NCBI GenBank assembly: GCA_003661125.1
Contig: QMVO01000100.1
Coordinates: 1 to 6,484, forward strand
DNA from: Methanosarcinales archaeon
GTDB lineage: Archaea > Halobacteriota > Syntropharchaeia > Alkanophagales > Methanospirareceae
Direction of reading: 5' to 3'
DNA length: 6,484 nucleotides
Under the pieces are notes generated by a model that saw only the letters and a program-made list of their open reading frames with translations, was not told the origin of the DNA and ran no database searches. Of this stretch, positions 1 through 5,487 are shown in pieces. A program made the position numbers and the translations under genes. How positions within the stretch are numbered: position 1 is the first letter of the stretch; every line of letters begins with the position of its first letter.

Positions 1-1197
1 CCAGTACCATTCAAATTCATCATCAACTATTGCTGCATCGCCTTTATACACATCATCAATTACGAAGACTGCTAAATAACCATAGTCAGAAGTTCCTTTC
101 ATATGCACAATGTCACCGACGGTTGCTGTCTCAGGCACTTCTAAAGTCGTTTCTCCTTTCTTTACCAGCACATATCGGGTTTCTGCACATGCCGGAAACT
201 CAACCACTTTAACTGTTACTTTATACCTGCCGTAGTCCACATTTTCTGTGGGAATCTTTATTCTTTTCTTGCCTTCTTCATCAAGCGTTAATGTCTTTTC
301 TTTCCACTTGGGAATACCCTCAACAGTTACATTCACTTCTTTCTCGTAGTACGAACTCTGTATTGTAATAACAATGTCCTCCCAGCCCTTTATTACTTCT
401 TCGCTGCACTCCATTTCCAGATACCATTTCTCTACTTCTATATCCTCTGTCTCCTCTACTTCTGTTGCATAGTCCTCTAAGATTATCGTGTATGTTCCTT
501 CTTTCATGTCCAGTTGCTTTGAGTCAAAAACAAGCTCTCCCTTTGCATTATGTATTATTCCATCTACTAGATTACCATCCGCATCAACAGGGTCAGAGTC
601 AAAAGCGCGATATTCTGTATAATTCACAAGAACCTCGTATATGTCAGTGCCGTTTTTGTTCGTTATTGAATATCCTTCATCATCTTCGATAGTTAGCTTC
701 ATCACACCCCCTTTCTTGTCGTTCGTTTTTAGAGAGAGGTTGAAGCTTTCTTTCTCTCGTACTTTCGTGTCCTCAAGCTCCAAGCTGAAAGACTGTTTAT
801 CAACGCTGAACCAGCAACCGATGTCTGTGTTCTTCTCGACAACTTTAAAGTAGCCTGTTTTCATACCGTCTGAATCCCAGGGCTTGCCCACACTCACGGA
901 ATAGTCAGCACAGCCTGATTTCTTATCGCCATCGTGGTCATAGGGTCCTGAGACGATGACATTAGAAGAAATATTCGTGCTTTTGTTTCTAAAGTAGATT
1001 TCTTCTCCTTCATATACCGTAATCGCATTTGTTTCCGCATCAGCATCACTTGGGAGTTTCCCAGTGTAGGTTATTACACCGCCCACCTTATTATAGGTTC
1101 TGTCCACAGCTTTCGCGGATATCGTAGAAGAAAAAGCAATAAGCACTACCGCCATTATTGCTATGACTACCGCCGCGACACAGATGACCTTTTTCAT
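1..1197 (-). CDS. Secreted Ig-like/S-layer-type surface protein, C-terminus beyond window
   Basis: The reading frame stays open from the start to the left edge, giving about 399 residues with no stop, so the gene is 3'-truncated by the window. The N-terminus (MKKVICVAAVVIAIMAVVLI, then AFSSTISAKA) is a typical signal peptide: a Lys pair, a hydrophobic core and a small-residue cleavage region near residue 27-30. The rest is beta-rich and strongly charged. A stretch like KVREKESFNLSLKT is typical of archaeal Ig-like surface modules, and the VYEGEEIYF segment vaguely recalls DUF3821 proteins of methanogens (weak). Six N-x-S/T sequons are visible (NKS, NIS, NLS, NGT, NYT, NVT), and the mature part has four cysteines (about residues 96, 128, 264, 337). 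The start at 1197 is preferred because AAGGA lies 6 bases upstream; an ATG at 1203 in the same frame is possible. The protein probably sits at the cell surface and may carry a C-terminal sorting signal outside the window. The exact role is unknown. Confidence 0.8.
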   Translation of the reverse strand, partial: MKKVICVAAVVIAIMAVVLIAFSSTISAKAVDRTYNKVGGVITYTGKLPSDADAETNAITVYEGEEIYFRNKSTNISSNVIVSGPYDHDGDKKSGCADYSVSVGKPWDSDGMKTGYFKVVEKNTDIGCWFSVDKQSFSLELEDTKVREKESFNLSLKTNDKKGGVMKLTIEDDEGYSITNKNGTDIYEVLVNYTEYRAFDSDPVDADGNLVDGIIHNAKGELVFDSKQLDMKEGTYTIILEDYATEVEETEDIEVEKWYLEMECSEEVIKGWEDIVITIQSSYYEKEVNVTVEGIPKWKEKTLTLDEEGKKRIKIPTENVDYGRYKVTVKVVEFPACAETRYVLVKKGETTLEVPETATVGDIVHMKGTSDYGYLAVFVIDDVYKGDAAIVDDEFEWYW

Positions 1198-1267
1198 GTG
1201 CATTCCTTTATCCCCCTTTATCTGTCTGTCCCTTCCCTATTATCCTCTTTTTAGCGAAATAATAAAA

Positions 1268-1286
1268 AGGACATAACTAGGACATA
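1268..1286. repeat. Tandem 8-bp repeat aggacata, 11-bp period
   Basis: The sequence aggacata occurs at 1268-1275 and again at 1279-1286, so the copies start 11 bases apart, about one helical turn. On the minus strand this reads TATGTCCT twice. The second copy touches the minus-strand TATA box and the first lies just upstream of the predicted transcription start of the surface-protein gene, which is where archaeal repressors often bind. Its use as an operator is inferred. Confidence 0.4.
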
Positions 1287-1300
1287 TATAAATTTTTCTA
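1285..1300 (-). promoter_or_regulatory. Promoter (BRE/TATA) of the minus-strand surface-protein gene
   Basis: Read on the minus strand, the sequence is TAGAAAAA followed by TTTATATA (1292-1285), which fits the archaeal pattern of a purine-rich BRE directly upstream of a TATA box. Transcription would begin about 25 bases downstream, near 1260-1265. That leaves a 5' leader of about 60-65 bases carrying GGGGGA and AAGGA before the ATG at 1197. Confidence 0.6.
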
Positions 1301-1345
1301 TTTTTTCTTATTTATTAATATCTATAAATGCAAATACATACACAC

Positions 1346-1360
1346 CGCAATCTTTATATC
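1346..1360 (+). promoter_or_regulatory. Probable promoter (BRE/TATA) of the artA-purL operon
   Basis: CGCAA (1346-1350) followed by TTTATATC (1353-1360) resembles an archaeal BRE/TATA pair on the plus strand. Predicted transcription start is near 1383-1388, giving artA a leader of about 165 bases. The box lies about 70 bases from the divergent minus-strand TATA box, so the two promoters share an upstream region. The TATA-like sequence immediately before the artA ATG (1541-1551) is too close to serve that start codon. Confidence 0.45.
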
Positions 1361-1551
1361 TTCCCTGCTTACTACATTTGTAACATGAATAAAGAGTGCA
1401 TAATTAGCTACCTGAAAACATGGTGGCAAACAAACACGAGAAATATCGCGAGCAGACAAACTTTTTTGCTGCTTCTTTAAGTAATTATACAGTAATTCTT
1501 TGCAGTTGCATAATAAAGTTGATACTTCATAGTCTATAATACTTATAAAAA
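1361..1551 (+). other. Leader/intergenic region before artA with two doubtful small ORFs
   Basis: No recognisable gene or RNA is seen here. Two short plus-strand frames overlap. One starts at 1385, about where transcription should begin, and gives 31 residues ending at 1480. The other starts at 1420 and gives 39 residues (beginning MVANKHEKYREQTNFF, with a hydrophobic tail) ending at 1539, 12 bases before the artA start. The second begins with a charged segment that looks protein-like, but neither has a convincing ribosome binding site. They could be a leader peptide, a gene remnant or part of a dispersed repeat. A minus-strand frame also crosses the region (1322-1561) with no supporting signal. 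Confidence 0.25.
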
Positions 1552-2376
1552 ATGATTGCAAAATACATTCTCCCGTTTATCGCAATGGGTCTTTTTTTCC
1601 TGGCGCTGTTATTCCGGGAAAGAAAGATAGGGGCAATAGGTTGGATGTTCATCGCGATTTACTGCTTTTTCGAAGCCTCCGACTATTTCTCGTTGGAAGA
1701 ATACTTTGACGGTTCATTATCGCTGATATTTCTCGCCTTTTCGCTTCTTCTTGCTTTCCTGTTGGTAAAAACAAGAGAAAAGGAGGAGGATTTATTTTTC
1801 ACAATAACGAAAGTGGCACTAATAACCGCGGTCTTTTACTTCCCCTTCTCTGAAATTCCCTTCCTCTCAGAACTTCTCATTTATACCACCACTAAAATCA
1901 CTACCATGATGCTAAATCTTTTCAACGTGGGTGTATATATGACGCCTCCATCCAGCATTTACACCACCGCAGAGTCTTTTCACGACCTTAACAAACCGAT
2001 AGAGATAATCTTAGCGTGCACCGCGATACAAAGCATGGTTCTCTTTATTGGATTGATTTTCGCCGTCAATGCGCCGGTGAGAAGAAAATTAAAAGCTTTT
2101 TTCGTCTCTGTGCCTGTTATCTATGGATTGAATATTTTAAGAAATGTGTTTGTCACATCTGCATATTTCGGGCAGTGGTTTGGCTCGCCTTTGCAGAGCT
2201 TTTATATTGCTCATGGCGTGATTGCGAGGATAGGTGCGATGATTGCGTTGATTGTTATTGCGTATGCGGTGTTCGTGATACTTCCGGAGACCTTAGACCT
2301 AATAGAGGATTTCTTCCGGTTTATTTTTAAATTACTCAAAAGAAATAAAGAAGAAAGAGGAAGTTATTTATGGTAA
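1552..2376 (+). CDS. artA: Archaeosortase A (PGF-CTERM-type sorting enzyme)
   Basis: The 274-residue protein is an integral membrane enzyme with about seven or eight hydrophobic segments (roughly residues 3-22, 28-42, 55-73, 86-104, 108-128, 150-173, 181-200, 226-245). The archaeosortase/exosortase catalytic set is visible: Cys156 in ACTAIQSM, Arg197 in NILRN and Arg226 just after His221 in AHGVIARIG. The 41-residue Cys-to-Arg spacing equals that recalled for Haloferax volcanii ArtA (Cys173, Arg214). ArtA family enzymes act at the outer face of the membrane on exported proteins with a C-terminal PGF-CTERM tripartite signal, coupling cleavage to lipid attachment. Length is close to the family norm. 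The last 7 bases overlap purL, so the two are very likely one transcript. No clear ribosome binding site precedes the ATG; an A-rich run lies there instead. Flanking genes for exported proteins fit the sorting role. Confidence 0.9.
   Translation: MIAKYILPFIAMGLFFLALLFRERKIGAIGWMFIAIYCFFEASDYFSLEEYFDGSLSLIFLAFSLLLAFLLVKTREKEEDLFFTITKVALITAVFYFPFSEIPFLSELLIYTTTKITTMMLNLFNVGVYMTPPSSIYTTAESFHDLNKPIEIILACTAIQSMVLFIGLIFAVNAPVRRKLKAFFVSVPVIYGLNILRNVFVTSAYFGQWFGSPLQSFYIAHGVIARIGAMIALIVIAYAVFVILPETLDLIEDFFRFIFKLLKRNKEERGSYLW
2356..2372 (+). promoter_or_regulatory. Ribosome binding site and start of purL inside the artA end
   Basis: AGAGG at 2356-2360, within the last codons of artA, sits 9 bases before the purL ATG at 2370. 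The artA stop TAA is at 2374-2376, so ribosomes finishing artA are already at the purL start. This arrangement favours translational coupling. Confidence 0.6.
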
Positions 2377-4733
2377 ATTCCAAAAAGCGGTTTGAAGTAA
2401 GGATAAGAGATGCGCATGATGAGGAATTGAAGCGTATAAGTGAAAGAATGGGTCTTGCATTAAATTTAGAGGAGATGAAGAGGATAAAACGATATTTCGT
2501 GGCGAAAAGCCGAGAGCCGACGGATGTGGAGCTTCAAAGTATTGCACAGGCATGGTCGGAGCATTGCTGTTACAAGAGTTCAAAAAAAATCTTGCAAGAG
2601 TTTATTTTTGGCATAGAAGCACCACAGAGCATATCAGTGATAAAAGAAGATGCGGGCATTGTCGAATTTGACAACGAATACGCCTATGTAGTGGCATTTG
2701 AAAGCCATAATCACCCTTCTGCAATCGAGCCTTATGGTGGTGCGGCGACTGGAATAGGAGGCATCGTCAGAGATGTGGTTTGCATGGGGTCCCAGCCTAT
2801 CGCTTTGATTGACCCTTTGTTCTTTGGGCACCTGGATTATGTGTACGAAGAACTTCCAGAGAGGGTGAAGCATCCAAGATTCTTGTTTGAGGGTGTTGTT
2901 TCCGGAATAAGTGACTACGGGAATCGAATAGGCATTCCAACCTGTGCGGGCATGGTTTATTTCGACGATGGCTATGTTGGCAATTGCGTGGTGAACGTAG
3001 GCTGTGTGGGAATAATGAAGAAAGCGGATTTGAGAAGAAGCATGGCAAAACAAGGCGAAATACTTGTTCTGGTCGGCGGGAAAACGGGAAGGGACGGCAT
3101 ACACGGCGTTACTTTCGCTTCGGTGGAGTTAAGCGGCGAGGAGGAATTCCGAAGTGCCGTTCAACTTGGCGATCCGATAACAAAGGAGCCGCTAATGCAT
3201 GCGATATTAGAAGCGAATGAGCGCGGCTTGATAAGCGGGATGAAGGACCTCGGTGGAGGCGGGTTATCGTGTGCAGTGAGCGAGATGTGTCATGCAGGGG
3301 GATGCGGTGCGGATATTTATTTAGAGCGCGTAAAGTTAAAGGAGGAGGGGCTCAGTGCATGGGAGATATGGGTTTCGGAATCACAGGAACGGTTTTTAAT
3401 TGCAGCATCGAGAAACAAAGTGGAGGAGTTGCTGGGGGTATTCGAGAAATGGGATGTGGATGCCGTGGTTATAGGTCAAACAAAACCTTTCTTTAAAAAA
3501 GAAAGCTTTACCAAAGAAAAAAAATATTCGTCTGTTTCACAGATAAGGATTTTTTATGAGGGGGAGATGGTATTTGAGCTGGATACCGATTTTTTGGTTG
3601 CATGCCCTGTTTATGAACGTCCAAGGGAGATAAGGATAAAGGAGAAGGGGGAGCAATCAATAGAAGAACCGAAAGAGTACAATGAGGTTTTGAAAAGGTT
3701 GCTTGCTGCTCCCAATATTGCCTCGCGGGAGTGTGTTATAAGACAATATGACCACGAAGTGCGAGCATCTACCGTACTAAAGCCGATGCAGGGGATAATA
3801 GGAAAAGAGACGCATGGGGACGCAGCAGTGATAAAGCCATTAGAAGAGTCCTATAAGGGACTTGCCATTACTTCTGATGTGAATCCGTCTTTCTGCAAAC
3901 TAAATCCATTTTGGGGTGCTGCAAGCGCTGTGGATGAAGTATGCAGGAATTTAACCGCCGTGGGTGCAACACCACATTCATTTGCTGACTGCCTGAATTT
4001 TGGCAACCCGGAGAAGCCTGAGCGAATGGGTGAGTTCTATGAATGTTGTCGTGGTTTAGGTTATATGGCGTCTTCGCTTAAAATACCCTTTGTGAGTGGT
4101 AATGTGAGTTTTTATAATGAATCCGCGGTTATGAATGAATCAATTCCCCCAACACCTACTATTCTTGGCATAGGATTATGCGAAGATGTAAGAGAATGCG
4201 TTACCGTAGACATAAAGGAAGCAGGGGATTTTCTTTATGTGACAGGAGAAACGAAAGAGGAGTTGGGTGGTAGTGAGTATTACAAGTTAAGGGGAGTAGA
4301 AAGAGGAGGAATAGCGCCGAGAACTGACCCGGAGGTGTTGATAAGAAGTATGGAAGCGTTAAGGGACGCGATGGATGAGGGATTAATCGCGAGTTGTCAC
4401 GATGTTTCAGAGGGGGGTCTTGCGGTTGCGGTATGTGAGATGTTAATAGGGGGAGATATTGGCGCTTCTATTGATATTAGGGGTATGCGCCCAGAGCTGA
4501 GAAGTGATTATAAGCTGTTCTCAGAATCTAACTCAAGGTGGGTGGTGGAAGTATGGAAAGAAGAAAGGAAGCGGTTCGAGGATCTGTTAAAGAGAAGAAA
4601 AGTTTATGTAACTAAGTTGGGCGAGACAGTAGGAGAGAAGAGGATTTGGATTTATAATGGGAATAAGGAGTTGGTGGACCTTCCGTTAGAGGCAGTTCGA
4701 AAAGCGTGGTGTAGAGGTTTGGCAGTTTTTTAG
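2370..4733 (+). CDS. purL: Phosphoribosylformylglycinamidine (FGAM) synthase, PurL subunit
   Basis: This 787-residue cytosolic enzyme of purine synthesis uses ATP and ammonia (delivered by the PurQ glutaminase in a PurS-PurQ-PurL complex) to convert FGAR to FGAM. Both halves of the AIR-synthase-like fold are complete. The first has the family signature AQAWSEHCCYKSSK (His65) and the nucleotide-binding stretch starting ESHNHPSAIEPYGGAATG (about residues 111-128), plus the glycine-rich GMKDLGGGGLSCAVSEM. The second begins near GDAAVIKP (about 483-490), continues through NPFWGAASAVDE and NFGNPEKPE, and carries SCHDVSEGGLAVAV (His677). The protein is about 30 residues longer at the N-terminus than short-type PurL such as the Thermotoga enzyme; that segment resembles the linker in PurS-PurL fusion proteins. 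It lacks a glutaminase domain. It follows artA with a 7-base overlap. No purS or purQ lies in the window, so those partners must be elsewhere. Confidence 0.95.
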   Translation: MVNSKKRFEVRIRDAHDEELKRISERMGLALNLEEMKRIKRYFVAKSREPTDVELQSIAQAWSEHCCYKSSKKILQEFIFGIEAPQSISVIKEDAGIVEFDNEYAYVVAFESHNHPSAIEPYGGAATGIGGIVRDVVCMGSQPIALIDPLFFGHLDYVYEELPERVKHPRFLFEGVVSGISDYGNRIGIPTCAGMVYFDDGYVGNCVVNVGCVGIMKKADLRRSMAKQGEILVLVGGKTGRDGIHGVTFASVELSGEEEFRSAVQLGDPITKEPLMHAILEANERGLISGMKDLGGGGLSCAVSEMCHAGGCGADIYLERVKLKEEGLSAWEIWVSESQERFLIAASRNKVEELLGVFEKWDVDAVVIGQTKPFFKKESFTKEKKYSSVSQIRIFYEGEMVFELDTDFLVACPVYERPREIRIKEKGEQSIEEPKEYNEVLKRLLAAPNIASRECVIRQYDHEVRASTVLKPMQGIIGKETHGDAAVIKPLEESYKGLAITSDVNPSFCKLNPFWGAASAVDEVCRNLTAVGATPHSFADCLNFGNPEKPERMGEFYECCRGLGYMASSLKIPFVSGNVSFYNESAVMNESIPPTPTILGIGLCEDVRECVTVDIKEAGDFLYVTGETKEELGGSEYYKLRGVERGGIAPRTDPEVLIRSMEALRDAMDEGLIASCHDVSEGGLAVAVCEMLIGGDIGASIDIRGMRPELRSDYKLFSESNSRWVVEVWKEERKRFEDLLKRRKVYVTKLGETVGEKRIWIYNGNKELVDLPLEAVRKAWCRGLAVF

Positions 4734-4773
4734 CTTCGCAAAAAGCAAACGTATCAGTTGTAGTTACAGTTAA

Positions 4774-4980
4774 AAGCACCTGCTTTCTCGTTTCGGGCGG
4801 GATAACAGGTTTCTGATCAATGCTTCCGGGCTCACCGGTGCTTTGCTGATCGTTGGAACGGACATTGTGGCGAGATCCGTGATGGCGCCTGATGTCATCT
4901 CGGTGGGTGTGATAATGGGTTTTGTTGGTATTCCTCTGTTTATTTTTCTGCTGGTAAGGATGACTCAGGGGTCATCGTAG
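4774..4980 (+). pseudogene. C-terminal remnant of a FecCD/BtuC-type ABC transporter permease
   Basis: A frame open from 4774 to the TAG at 4978-4980 encodes about 68 residues without a start codon near its beginning. It reads HLLSRFGRDNRFLINASG, then LTGALLIVGTDIVARSVMAP, then DVISVGVIMGFVGIPLFIFL. This matches the characteristic last part of iron-siderophore/cobalamin permeases: the GxDHRxLLPAS segment, the GAxLLxxADxxAR helix, the P-x-E/D-x-P/S-VG turn and the GxPxFxxLL final helix. A full-length permease has about 330 residues, so roughly the first four-fifths is missing; the frame is closed upstream by a TAA at 4771 and purL ends just before it at 4733. No ATP-binding or substrate-binding partner is visible. 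The base composition is richer in G and C than the decayed sequence after it. The remnant is probably not functional. Confidence 0.75.
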
Positions 4981-5124
4981 CAATTTTTATTTCGAAGTTG
5001 AAGTGTAGCGGCCCTGATAAGGGGAAAAAGAAGAGGTGGGGAGGAAAGGAGTGGAACGAGATGAGAGACACTCAATAAGTTTCTTTGTGATGAACAAACC
5101 TCTCGAAGATGACAACATCTTTTT

Positions 5125-5343
5125 CTATCCTGAACAGCAAGACGAAATGACCGATAATTCATCGCACCATTTATTGAACTCCTCTAAAGTCATCGGCTTT
5201 CTTTTACCGGATTTAAGCTCTTTTAATACTTCTTCAGTAGATTTGACAACCACTTTAGCCAGCGACGCTTTAACCTCTCTATCGTCATCTTCTGCTATTT
5301 CTGATATAAGGCTGAAAGCTAAAAAATCCTCACCATATGCCCT
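5125..5343 (-). pseudogene. Small Glu/Lys-rich protein frame with broken start, family unknown
   Basis: Reading the minus strand from 5343 to the TAG at 5127-5125 gives about 72 residues with protein-like composition: GEDFLAFSLISEIAEDDDRE, then VKASLAKVVVKSTEEVLKEL, then KSGKRKPMTLEEFNKWCDEL and a short Cys-containing tail. It appears largely helical, acidic in the first half and basic in the middle. I do not recognise the family; size and charge would suit a regulator or antitoxin, but nothing proves it. The frame lacks a usable start: the in-frame ATG (5349-5347) is followed at once by TGA. A ribosome-binding-like AAGGG (5344-5340) precedes ATG/GTG codons at 5336/5333 in another frame, and that frame would join this one if the six-T run after it had one more T. 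It is therefore either a frameshifted gene, a sequencing indel or a relic. The opposite strand frame is serine-rich and looks like its shadow. Confidence 0.4.
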
Positions 5344-5405
5344 TCACATATGTTATTAACACACATCACTTTTTAGCTTCTCATATCTGGAAGTAAGAAA
5401 AAAAT

Positions 5406-5421
5406 CGAAAATCTTATATAT
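5406..5421 (+). promoter_or_regulatory. Promoter (BRE/TATA) of the cohesin-repeat gene
   Basis: CGAAAA (5406-5411) followed by CTTATATAT (5413-5421) is a good archaeal BRE/TATA match. Transcription should start near 5443-5448, leaving a leader of about 40 bases. A second TATA-like sequence, TTATATAA at 5446-5453, lies at the predicted start site itself and is too near the ATG to be the main box. The leader carries GGGAGG (5468-5473 region) and AGAGG (5476-5480), the latter 7 bases from the ATG. Confidence 0.6.
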
Positions 5422-5487
5422 ATCCTCGAATATTTCCCTTATTTGTTATATAAAGGAATAAAAAAAGGGAGGAAAAGAGGAATAAGT

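Noticed and set aside
30..853. Short plus-strand frames (60-75 residues) over the left part
   Set aside because: They are antisense to the continuous minus-strand surface-protein gene and have leucine/serine-rich or histidine-rich nonsense composition.
1204..1551. tRNA, CRISPR or structured RNA in the divergent intergenic region
   Set aside because: No cloverleaf, regular spaced repeats or long stems could be found by eye in the region.
2016..2330. A 104-residue plus-strand frame inside artA
   Set aside because: It is out of frame with artA, Cys-rich, and has no supporting features; artA itself carries the catalytic residues.
2634..3104. A 156-residue minus-strand frame inside purL
   Set aside because: It lies opposite the best-conserved part of purL; its composition is unlike a real protein and it has no start signals.
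4726..4731. Run of six T at the end of purL as a terminator
   Set aside because: It is too short and partly within the coding sequence, and no further T-rich runs follow directly. Termination may occur in the later T-rich stretch near 4984, but this cannot be supported.
5334..5352. Two CATATG palindromes 13 bases apart
   Set aside because: Each is a 6-bp self-complementary site expected by chance in AT-rich DNA; no longer inverted repeat surrounds them.
5036..5359. A 107-residue plus-strand frame starting at a GTG
   Set aside because: It is Ser-rich in the part opposite the Glu/Lys-rich minus-strand frame, as expected of a shadow. The GGAGG-like sequences around 5040-5050 lie after its start, not before.
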